Source: Flavobacteriales bacterium UBA4110 (GTDB lineage Bacteria > Bacteroidota > Bacteroidia > Flavobacteriales > Weeksellaceae). From it: a stretch of 57,622 bases of DNA. Location: the NCBI GenBank assembly GCA_002383165.1, contig DFXK01000016.1, positions 1-57,622 on the forward strand, in the 5' to 3' direction. The notes beneath the pieces are model-generated. The model worked only from the letters and a program-made list of their open reading frames with translations. It had not been told where the DNA came from and searched no databases. This document shows positions 51,501 to 57,622 of the stretch, piece by piece. Position numbers and translations under genes: made by a program. Within the stretch, counting starts at the first letter, position 1. The number at the start of each line of letters is the position of its first letter.

Positions 51501-53575
51501 GGACCAAATCATCAAATAACAGCATTACTCCGATTGCCGGCACAGTGACTGTTAGTGGTGTCAATACCATTTTGGATGTTTCTAACAATACATTTGGAGA
51601 TAGTGGTACAAGCCTTACAATGACTGCTGGTACATTCCGTTTGGGTGGCTCTGGAGTGAAGCCTGATATTAGCGGAACATACAGCTTGTCTGCCGGAACT
51701 ACGATAGAATTTACAGGAACATCCGCGACTCAGATTCGTCTTGCACCGCAGTATGCCAATGTTGTGATATCTGGAACCAACGTAGTTGCCGGAACTACGA
51801 CTAACGGCGGGTTAACCTTCCGTACTGGTGGTAATTTTAAAGTAAAGAATGGAGCAAGATTTAAAGTTAATAATGATAATGGTTTCAGCGGAAGTTCTAC
51901 TACAGCTATTAAAAACACTAATTCTCCTGTGATTACTTTGGAGACTGGATCAACCATTGATTATACAGGTTCGGATCAAATCGTTACAAATATTTTGCCT
52001 TACCAGAATCTTAATATTTCGACAATTGGAACTAAAACAGCTTCTTCTGGCGATTTGGTGGTCAATAATCTAACAGCAGTCAGTGCAGGAACCTTGAAAT
52101 TTCTGAAGACTGCTGATAACGCTACGCCTAATGTGTTGTACGCGCACACAGGAATTAATAATGTCGGCGGATCTGTAATTTTTGAAAATAACGCACAGTT
52201 AATGCAGGATGATGACGCTAATAATACACAAGCCACCATACAGAGCCAGAGAGATGTGATAGATATGAATAATGTTTCTACACAAATGGATTATGTTTAC
52301 TGGAGTTCACCTGTTGATGGTCAAAATATAAAAGCTTTTTCACCCAACACGCCTGCCAGTGGATATTTACAATATAATGAATCGAATGATAAGTTTAGTT
52401 TAACTACTGATGCAAATTTTCAAAATGGTAAAGGCTATGCCATACGCGCCGAAACCGGAACCAATGGTTACAATAAAAGCTATGTCTTTACGGGAATTCC
52501 ACATAATAGTTCTGTGGATTCGCCAAATCTGAAATGGAAAGATGCAAGCCACGGCTACAATCTGATAGGTAATCCTTATCCTTCAAACATCAGTTTTGAT
52601 GCTTTGTTTACTAATAACAGTTCAAAAATATATTCTACAGCCTGGTTCTGGACTAATAATAGTTATACGGCTGCACAACTTGGTTCTGGTTATAACGGAA
52701 ATAATTATGCTGTTTACAATGGCAGTGGCGGTTCTCCTGCTACTTACTCACCGACTAGTCCATATACAGGATCTGCAATACCGAACGGCATTATAAAAGT
52801 GGGGCAGGCATTTATTGTACAGGCAAAATCGGCAGGTACGAATCTGCCAATTACTTTTACAAATACAATGCGAACTACGTCCGGAGGTAACTTCTTCCAG
52901 AAAAATCTCGTAAAAAACAGATTCTGGCTTACTATGACTTCTCCAAATACTCTTGTTAATACAATATTGGTTGGCTATATAACTGGAGCTTCCAATGATT
53001 TTGAAACTGATTTTGACGGGGAGTTATTTGAAGTAGGTTCGGACTCATTTTACTCTCTTTTGGGAGCGAAAAAACTAGCCATACAAGGGAAAGCGGATGT
53101 TTTTTCTGCGGATGATGTTGTAAGCATAGGAAATGTTTACTCTACCGATGGTAGTTATTCGATTAAACTCCACGACGCTGAAGGCTTATTTGATGGCAGT
53201 CAGAAAATATACCTCAGAGATAAGTTACTCAATAAGTATATTGATATGACATTCGAACAATCTTACCAATTTACTGCTGTTAAAGGCACTGATAATACAA
53301 GGTTTGAAATAGTCTATAAAGATCAATCTGTTCTGGGTGCTGATAGTGCTGTGAAAAGTGATTTCATCGTTTATAAAGACGGAAATGAGCAGGTTGTTAA
53401 ATCCGATAAGAAATTAGGAAGAATTGAATTGTTTGATGCTTCCGGAAAGTTGATAAGGTCATACGTTGCCACATCTAATGAGTTTCGCATCGACACCAGC
53501 ACACTGATGAATGCGCTTTATATAATTAAAGTCAATAATTCTGGTGAAATCAGAACTAAAAAATTTATCAAATAA
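48563..53575 (+). CDS. Large secreted surface protein with T9SS type A sorting domain
   Basis: A 1670-residue protein. The signal peptide spans 1-27 (ending FFVRGQ). Residues about 28-170 form a jelly-roll-like beta domain. A DFNIIDKGSPGDG domain (about 175-335) and an Ig-like domain (KLRFTTQPTDTALNATMASPVVIATDANG, about 345-440) follow. A long beta-solenoid-like region (about 450-1170) repeats patterns such as SAGTTIEFTGTS. The C-terminal module, with HGYNLIGNPYPSN and GNNYAVYNG, is shared with the 31.6-kb protein, and the last 75 residues form the sorting domain (ELFDASGKLIRSY...ALYIIKVNNSGEIRTKKFIK). It is exported by the type IX system; the binding target is unknown. Confidence 0.85.
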   Translation: MKNYLFSIRRIVFGFFLLFIVFFVRGQGSETITNPITGSPTSSYTSRTWTGDNGQTWSSTDSRSDQTVYGQAILIRNGQIDFGLTAAQKSAGIGSISFKAKTPFGSPDTGTIHILVDGTNKGIVAISNGSTSAITTYTISGINVGSFSTISLKQTTTSSRIAIDDITWTSYAATANDTNSDISGSGLTQPTSVISSLATSAASQVNVFDFNIIDKGSPGDGKATNVTKITITKGASDSNTWSTIIAGAQLKVGATVITPASTTINASSIVFDLSSLPLTFANNSTTKVSLFVYLSTTVTDNTTLQFTVPTASYGFTADGSIGSIFASTVTGAANATTVIVTATKLRFTTQPTDTALNATMASPVVIATDANGNVDTDFTNTINVTSSGTMNSTPKTASPVSGIATFNNIVHTAIGSNLTLNATSGSLASATSSTFNIILQSSASDYFRSKGTGNWGAVGSWESSSDNVNWISATLSPTSSAAFVTVRAGHTITVSASATSKNLTVESGGFLTVNASFSISGTNTVNGTWNQSTSTTVSNSGTLIFAAGSVYNHNSNGGTIPTATWNVTSTCNILGMTSTTPGGLGQAFGIVNWNSTSQSTFAIMGAGGTFNPKGLFTVASTGTNIIELESAGSGATYNFDGGLTVSGGTFAVNYDNSSAANEVSLNINGDLIISGTGILDMHNGNSNATTSGYGSTIYLKGNLEISSSANYPLTATGNNNSGYMFFVGSTPQTYKTTVTAPSRYVDFAVYGPSNLTLLSDMPVFSSATNIYDEFFVSGTLNLGTFAIKQSSGTQARFTTLSGSTVSTSNTGGLVSAIAVAGTKTFAAGTSYTFNASTAAPFPTGTFGNPANLTFNNADVTTNRTTTLTVTGAVNINGTSKFALNSSGTNDLMLGGVMTIGANASFDSNGENQINNGGGSIVVNGTFITKDAQGFSGTNATIPTITNITLNNGSTVQYALDGAQAISSRTDYKNLLFTGNGTKSSNNSITPIAGTVTVSGVNTILDVSNNTFGDSGTSLTMTAGTFRLGGSGVKPDISGTYSLSAGTTIEFTGTSATQIRLAPQYANVVISGTNVVAGTTTNGGLTFRTGGNFKVKNGARFKVNNDNGFSGSSTTAIKNTNSPVITLETGSTIDYTGSDQIVTNILPYQNLNISTIGTKTASSGDLVVNNLTAVSAGTLKFLKTADNATPNVLYAHTGINNVGGSVIFENNAQLMQDDDANNTQATIQSQRDVIDMNNVSTQMDYVYWSSPVDGQNIKAFSPNTPASGYLQYNESNDKFSLTTDANFQNGKGYAIRAETGTNGYNKSYVFTGIPHNSSVDSPNLKWKDASHGYNLIGNPYPSNISFDALFTNNSSKIYSTAWFWTNNSYTAAQLGSGYNGNNYAVYNGSGGSPATYSPTSPYTGSAIPNGIIKVGQAFIVQAKSAGTNLPITFTNTMRTTSGGNFFQKNLVKNRFWLTMTSPNTLVNTILVGYITGASNDFETDFDGELFEVGSDSFYSLLGAKKLAIQGKADVFSADDVVSIGNVYSTDGSYSIKLHDAEGLFDGSQKIYLRDKLLNKYIDMTFEQSYQFTAVKGTDNTRFEIVYKDQSVLGADSAVKSDFIVYKDGNEQVVKSDKKLGRIELFDASGKLIRSYVATSNEFRIDTSTLMNALYIIKVNNSGEIRTKKFIK

Positions 53576-53880
53576 AATAATTAACATAAAATTTTTTTGA
53601 TTTGTCTACCAGCTGTGTTTTATAGACAAATCATTAAGTAGTGTTGTTTTTGTTAAAAATTATTTCAAAAAATATGTTTTCAGATAAAATTATTTTTCCA
53701 CTTTGATTTTGTTGAGACGAAAATGCTCCTCATATTATTTGATATAATCAAAAAACATTAAGTAATAAAAAAAATATAGCTAAAAGAATCGTTAATTTTA
53801 TTTAATGTTAATATTTTTATATATCTGCTATTTTTTTATATATTTACAACCTAAAAATTATGCTTAGTTTTAAACTACAG
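53576..53880. other. Intergenic region with one hairpin before the glycan locus
   Basis: Some 305 bases with no gene. A perfect 10-bp stem, GATTTGTCTA (53599-53608) with TAGACAAATC (53623-53632), lies 24 bp after the surface-protein stop, with a T-rich stretch before rather than after it, so it is a weak terminator candidate. The rest is AT-rich and holds an imperfect -7 box (TATATTTA) near 53839. Confidence 0.45.
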
Positions 53881-54174
53881 ATGAAAAAATATTTGACCCT
53901 TACATATATAGGCATTAGTTTAATGGCTGGTGCACAGTTCAAAGAGAACACTTTTGATAATCAATCCAATCAGACTGTCCAGACTAGCTCTGCAGATGAC
54001 AATACTTTTGAAAATGGACAGTCAACTACTGGTGTCCCTGTGGGAGGAGAGCATGAAGAAGCCCCCGGTAACCCAGGTGAGGTTGTTCCCATTAATGGAC
54101 TAGTGCCAGTACTGCTTCTTACAGGTTTGGCTCTATTGGCATATTTTTATAAGAAGAATAAAAGTTTAATATAA
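53881..54174 (+). CDS. Small secreted protein with a C-terminal membrane tail, possible sorting signal
   Basis: A 97-residue protein (an ATG 21 bp earlier is also in frame but adds 7 residues before the signal). It has a signal peptide (KKYLTLTYIGISLMAGAQF), a polar middle rich in Asn, Thr and Glu (GVPVGGEHEEAPGNPGEV), and a C-terminus of VVPINGLVPVLLLTGLALLAYFYKKNKSLI. A short Pro-Ile-Asn motif, one hydrophobic helix and a terminal cluster of Lys make up a tripartite signal like PEP-CTERM or the Bacteroidetes PID-CTERM group, which are processed by exosortases. No exosortase is in the window. It heads the glycan cluster, so it might be a glycosylated or anchored substrate. Confidence 0.65.
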   Translation: MKKYLTLTYIGISLMAGAQFKENTFDNQSNQTVQTSSADDNTFENGQSTTGVPVGGEHEEAPGNPGEVVPINGLVPVLLLTGLALLAYFYKKNKSLI

Positions 54175-54182
54175 AAAAACTC

Positions 54183-54210
54183 ATCCGAAATTATAATTTC
54201 GGATTTTTTG
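54183..54210 (+). terminator. Hairpin terminator directly before the sugar transferase gene
   Basis: ATCCGAAAT (54183-54191) pairs perfectly with ATTTCGGAT (54196-54204) around TATA, followed by TTTTTT to 54210. It ends only 4 bp before the ATG at 54215, so it would both stop most transcripts of the small gene and cover the start site of the next one. Confidence 0.85.
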
Positions 54211-54214
54211 TGTT

Positions 54215-54826
54215 ATGTATAAAAATATTCTTAAACCTATTTTCGATTACACCTTTTCTTTTTTATTAATCCTTATTTTATCACCATTACTATTATTATT
54301 AATTATCTTACTTTACTTTTTTAATCAAAAAAATGTATTCTTTTTTCAAAGTCGACCAGGTAAAGACGAAAGGGTTTTTCAGATTATAAAATTTAAGACA
54401 ATGACTGATGAAAAAGACCAAAATGGTAATCTACTTCCAGATGAAAAAAGACTTACGAAAATGGGCAAATTTGTAAGGAAAACTTCTTTAGACGAGTTGC
54501 CACAGTTATTTAACATCTTAAAAGGAGATATGAGTTTTATCGGTCCCAGACCACTGTTAGTAAGCTATCTAAAATTGTATAACAACGAGCAAAAGAAAAG
54601 ACATCACATAAAACCAGGCATTACAGGCTGGGCTCAGGTTAATGGGCGCAATGCTATTACGTGGGAGCAAAAGTTTATTTTTGATGTTTTTTATGTCAAT
54701 AACCTTAGTTTTACTCTTGATCTAAAAATCTTTCTTCTAACCATAAAAAAGGTGCTAAAGTCTGAAGGAATCAATACGATAGGAGTGGCAACTACAGAAA
54801 GTTTTAAAGGGAATGCTAATGAGTAA
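54215..54826 (+). CDS. Monotopic phosphoglycosyl transferase (PglC-like sugar transferase)
   Basis: A 203-residue inner-membrane enzyme that transfers a phospho-sugar from a UDP-sugar to undecaprenyl phosphate. The N-terminal membrane segment (FSFLLILILSPLLLLLIILLYF) is a re-entrant helix. The catalytic block RPGKDERVFQIIKFKTMTDEKDQNG is the PglC pattern, followed by TSLDELPQLFNILKGDMSFIGPRPLL, and RHHIKPGITGWAQVNGRNAI near the end. The length matches PglC (about 200 residues) rather than the longer WbaP family. With PglD, PglE and PglF homologues downstream, its donor is most likely a diacetamido-trideoxyhexose such as UDP-N,N'-diacetylbacillosamine. Confidence 0.92.
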   Translation: MYKNILKPIFDYTFSFLLILILSPLLLLLIILLYFFNQKNVFFFQSRPGKDERVFQIIKFKTMTDEKDQNGNLLPDEKRLTKMGKFVRKTSLDELPQLFNILKGDMSFIGPRPLLVSYLKLYNNEQKKRHHIKPGITGWAQVNGRNAITWEQKFIFDVFYVNNLSFTLDLKIFLLTIKKVLKSEGINTIGVATTESFKGNANE

Positions 54827-55427
54827 AGATCTATATATATTAGGTGCAGGCGGACATTCTAAAGTTATTATAGAAATTGCAGAAGAGCTAGGTTATAAAA
54901 TAATCTCTATATTGGATGATAATCCTACTGTTGAGAATATTTTCCAATACAAGGTTGTTCATAGTTCAAACAATATCAATATTTCTGAAAACGTATTTTT
55001 GGCAGTTGGAAATAATATCAACAGAAAAAAAATTGCGTCCAAGTTTACTGCTCCTAAATTAAATCTGATCCATCCATCAGCAGTGGTTTCTAAAAGAACA
55101 ATTTTTGGCTATGGCAACGCAGTGATGGCGGGAGTGGTTATTAACTCTTCAGTAAAAATTGGAAATCATTGTATAATAAATACATCGGCTAGTATAGATC
55201 ATGATTGTGAAATCGATGATTTTGTCCATATCTCACCTAATGTATCATTGGCAGGAAATGTGAGAGTAATGGAAGGTGCTCATGTAGGAATTGGTGCTAC
55301 AGTGAAGCAAGATATCACTATTGGAAAATGGTCTGTTGTAGGTGCAGGTGCAGTTGTAGTAAATAATGTTCCTGATAATGCAGTGGTTGTAGGCAATCCG
55401 GCAAGAATGTTAATTAAGAAAAAATAA
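54819..55427 (+). CDS. PglD/NeuD-like acetyltransferase
   Basis: A 202-residue acyltransferase of the PglD/NeuD group. The N-terminal Rossmann half (LYILGAGGHSKVIIEIAEELGYKIISILDD) binds the UDP-sugar, and the C-terminal left-handed beta helix carries hexapeptide repeats (VKIGNHCIINTSASIDHDCEIDDFVHISPNVSLAG). The general-base His lies in SIDHDCEI. It acetylates the 4-amino group of a UDP-amino-sugar, using acetyl-CoA. The start at 54819 (ATGAGT) overlaps the preceding gene by 8 bp; ATG 54813 is also possible. Overlap with the sugar-transferase gene shows co-translation. Confidence 0.9.
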   Translation: MSKDLYILGAGGHSKVIIEIAEELGYKIISILDDNPTVENIFQYKVVHSSNNINISENVFLAVGNNINRKKIASKFTAPKLNLIHPSAVVSKRTIFGYGNAVMAGVVINSSVKIGNHCIINTSASIDHDCEIDDFVHISPNVSLAGNVRVMEGAHVGIGATVKQDITIGKWSVVGAGAVVVNNVPDNAVVVGNPARMLIKKK

Positions 55428-55525
55428 CTTTCTAAATATTTTTTCTAAAATAATGTTAAATAGTTTTAACTTTGTCTAGAAATTAGATTTTTCATAATAT
55501 AAACTATCTTTATTACAATCAATAA

Positions 55526-56659
55526 ATGGAATCTAAAATTTGGCTTTCATCGCCGCACATGGGCGGAGGAGAAATGAAGTATGTTCAGGAGGCATTCGAT
55601 CAAAATTGGGTTGCGCCACTGGGGAAAAATGTTGATGAATTTGAAAATGCCATTCAAGAATTTATAGAACAAGATAAATTTGTAGCTGCACTGAGTTCAG
55701 GAACAGCAGCTTTGCACTTAGCACTTATACAATTGGGTGTAGGATATGGTGATGAAGTTATCTGCCAATCATTCACATTTTCAGCATCAGCAAATCCTAT
55801 AAAGTATCTTGGTGCTAATCCTGTTTTTGTAGATTCAGATCCGGTAAATTGGAATATGTCACCTTTTTTTCTAGAAGAAGCAATAAAAGACAGAATTTCA
55901 AAAAACAAAAAACCCAAAGCCGTTATAGTAGTTCATCTCTATGGTATGCCAGCATTGATGGATGAAATTATAGCAATCTGTTCTAAATATGAGATTCCGT
56001 TGATTGAAGACAGTGCGGAAGCATTAGGTTCTACTTATAAAGATAAAAGATGCGGAACTTTTGGTGATTTTGCCATTCTATCTTTTAATGGAAATAAAAT
56101 CATAACAACATCTGGGGGTGGTGCATTAGTTTGTCCGACAAAAGAAACTAAAGAGAAAACAATTTTTCTATCAACTCAGGCTAGAGATAATGCTCCGCAC
56201 TATCAACATTCTGAAATTGGATATAATTATAGGTTAAGTAATATATGTGCTGGAATAGGTAGGGGACAGATGGAGGTGCTTTCCGACCGCATTAAGCAAA
56301 GAAGAGCCGTAAATGATTTTTACAAGGATGTTTTTTCAAATATTGACGCTGTAAACCTTTTTTCAGAGGCTAGTTCAGATTTTTTTTCCAATTATTGGCT
56401 TTCAAGTATTACGATAGATAAAAAAGTAACGACACGGACAAATCAAGAATTGATGGCAGCTTTTGCCGAGGAGAATATAGAAACGCGTCCTTTGTGGAAA
56501 CCTATGCACCTCCAACCTGTTTTTAATGATTGTCCATATTATGGCGAAACTGTTTCTGAAGAATTATTTACAGCAGGTGTATGTCTGCCTTCAGGTTCAA
56601 ATATTACCAATGACGATAAAAACAGAATTTATGAGGTCATAATTAAGTACCAATTTTAA
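55526..56659 (+). CDS. PglE-like aminotransferase (DegT/DnrJ/EryC1 family)
   Basis: A 377-residue PLP enzyme that adds an amino group to a UDP-4-keto-sugar, using glutamate. The opening IWLSSPHMGGGEMKYVQEAFDQNWVAPLG is the typical sugar-aminotransferase start. SGTAALHLAL binds the cofactor phosphate and VVHLYGMPA and EDSAEALGS follow. The cofactor lysine is in FNGNKIITTSGGGALV. EIGYNYRLSNICAGIGRGQME is also conserved. Its product is the substrate of the PglD homologue before it, and the start of the dehydratase that makes its own substrate lies 16 bp after its stop. It begins 98 bp after the acetyltransferase. Confidence 0.92.
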   Translation: MESKIWLSSPHMGGGEMKYVQEAFDQNWVAPLGKNVDEFENAIQEFIEQDKFVAALSSGTAALHLALIQLGVGYGDEVICQSFTFSASANPIKYLGANPVFVDSDPVNWNMSPFFLEEAIKDRISKNKKPKAVIVVHLYGMPALMDEIIAICSKYEIPLIEDSAEALGSTYKDKRCGTFGDFAILSFNGNKIITTSGGGALVCPTKETKEKTIFLSTQARDNAPHYQHSEIGYNYRLSNICAGIGRGQMEVLSDRIKQRRAVNDFYKDVFSNIDAVNLFSEASSDFFSNYWLSSITIDKKVTTRTNQELMAAFAEENIETRPLWKPMHLQPVFNDCPYYGETVSEELFTAGVCLPSGSNITNDDKNRIYEVIIKYQF

Positions 56660-56675
56660 TAATTAATAACCAAAG

Positions 56676-57622
56676 ATGAATAAGGTTAAAAATGCCGGAA
56701 AATTATCATTAAGTGAGAGTGTTTTAGATCTTTTTGATCTAAAATTTTTACCACGTTGGGTTATACTTGTTATTGATATATTACTCCTGCTAATATCACT
56801 TTTAGTTTCGCATCTCCTTATTCTGGAGTTAAATGTGAAGCATTATAATGTCTATCCTCTCTTTTATGTTTTTTTAGCGATCATAGGAACGAATGTTCTG
56901 TATATGTATATATTCAAAACATATCTTGGGGTGATAAGGCATTCTACATTTGTAGATCTGCTAAAGATTTTTATAGCTAATTTATGTTGCGGTTTAACTA
57001 TACTAATCATAAATTACTCGTACTATACTACGTTACAGAAAAAATTAGTACTCGTTCCATTTCTAGGTCTTTATTTTGCAATTTCATGTCTCTTCTTATT
57101 TGTTTTCAGATTATCAGTGAAGGGTATTTTTAACATTATTAAAGAAAATAAAAGAAGCTCCAGTAGAAAAAAAATATTTATCCTGGGTGATGATGATACA
57201 TCTGTTGCTATAGCTCAGGTTATTCTTTCTAATCCGAACCTGCCTTTTGATATCAAAGGATTTATTTCTTATAATACAAAGAAAGTAATAATCAAACTTT
57301 TAGATAAAAAAATTATCTCAAGAACTGATTTCATTAACGCTCTTGAAAATGGAAAAAGTGAGGTAGACGGAGTTCTTGTAATAAAAGAAGCATTACATAA
57401 AGACGAGCTTGATTTTTGGGTTAATCTATTCTTGGAACATAATCTGAAAATTTATAAAGCGCCATCAATGCAAAAACTAAGAAGTAAAGATATTATAAAC
57501 AATATCAAAACTATTCAGATAGAGGATTTGCTAAACAGGAAGCAAATAAAACTGGATAATTTGGAAGTGAAAAAAAGGCATTTTCAAAAAACAATATTAG
57601 TGACAGGGGGGGCAGGATCAAT
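56676..57622 (+). CDS. PglF/CapD-like nucleotide-sugar 4,6-dehydratase, cut by the window end
   Basis: Frame open from ATG 56676 to the window end, 315 residues visible. An N-terminal membrane domain shows about four helices (for example RWVILVIDILLLLISLLVSHLLIL). A first nucleotide-binding region follows (KKIFILGDDDTSVAIAQVIL). The last residues seen, ILVTGGAGS, begin the Rossmann motif of the short-chain dehydratase domain, which continues outside. This is the layout of PglF/WbpM/CapD enzymes that convert UDP-GlcNAc to the 4-keto-6-deoxy sugar. It is the first enzyme needed for the pathway served by the three preceding genes. Confidence 0.88.
   Translation, partial: MNKVKNAGKLSLSESVLDLFDLKFLPRWVILVIDILLLLISLLVSHLLILELNVKHYNVYPLFYVFLAIIGTNVLYMYIFKTYLGVIRHSTFVDLLKIFIANLCCGLTILIINYSYYTTLQKKLVLVPFLGLYFAISCLFLFVFRLSVKGIFNIIKENKRSSSRKKIFILGDDDTSVAIAQVILSNPNLPFDIKGFISYNTKKVIIKLLDKKIISRTDFINALENGKSEVDGVLVIKEALHKDELDFWVNLFLEHNLKIYKAPSMQKLRSKDIINNIKTIQIEDLLNRKQIKLDNLEVKKRHFQKTILVTGGAGS

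Overview
The window looks like a chromosomal segment of a Flavobacteriia member, most probably Chryseobacterium or a close Weeksellaceae relative. This rests on family knowledge rather than a database search. The signs are low GC, many copies of the Bacteroidetes -7 promoter box TAnnTTTG, a fused SecDF, two very large surface proteins with C-terminal type IX secretion (T9SS) sorting domains, a DUF4290-murA pair and a Bacteroidetes-type alpha-glucan phosphorylase. No rRNA, tRNA or CRISPR array was seen. Most of the window is housekeeping chromosome; the accessory parts are the two ends and 31-37 kb and 47-54 kb.

Layout. 1-975: an IS982-family insertion sequence with both terminal inverted repeats. 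1.0-3.4 kb: a zinc alcohol dehydrogenase, a small unknown gene and a DUF2383 stress-type protein. 3.4-4.9 kb: a decayed patch with a broken YhcG-type nuclease gene and a REP-associated transposase bounded by REP hairpins. 5-15.4 kb: secDF, an MFS exporter, tatA, a PAP2 phosphatase, rlmH, yihY, nhaA and the (p)ppGpp synthetase/hydrolase. 15.6-19.2 kb: a three-gene unit of ATP-grasp ligase, alpha-E protein and transglutaminase. 19.2-25.4 kb: vanZ-like gene, proC with a truncated acetyltransferase remnant behind it, a DsbA-like protein, murB, a lipoprotein, an aminotransferase, DUF1801 and a NlpC/P60-like lipoprotein. 25.4-26.4 kb: a structured, attenuator-like leader in front of DUF4395 and NIL-domain genes. 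26.4-31.1 kb: murA with Asp in place of the fosfomycin-target Cys, DUF4290, and a TPR/HTH regulator.

31.6-37.1 kb holds a 1831-residue BspA-like surface protein with ten nearly identical 75-bp repeats. 37.2-41.1 kb carries a DCC protein, a haem-binding protein, der, upp and comF. 41.1-45.7 kb is a glyoxylate-shunt locus: a RamB/ScfR-like regulator divergent from aceB-aceA. Two GCGA-N4-TCGC palindromes lie in the shared intergenic region and are a good operator candidate. Then follow glgP, an unknown nuclease-like gene and a second T9SS surface protein (1670 residues) sharing its C-terminal module with the first. The window ends in a glycan locus: a small protein with a C-terminal sorting-signal-like tail, then homologues of PglC, PglD, PglE and the start of PglF, together the enzyme set for a diacetamido-trideoxyhexose (bacillosamine-type) sugar.

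The best candidates for undescribed biology are the leader before DUF4395/NIL, the paired palindromes at the glyoxylate regulator, the intergenic repeat shared by 10.25 and 38.16 kb, and the small tail-signal protein at the head of the glycan locus. No complete new defence system was found.
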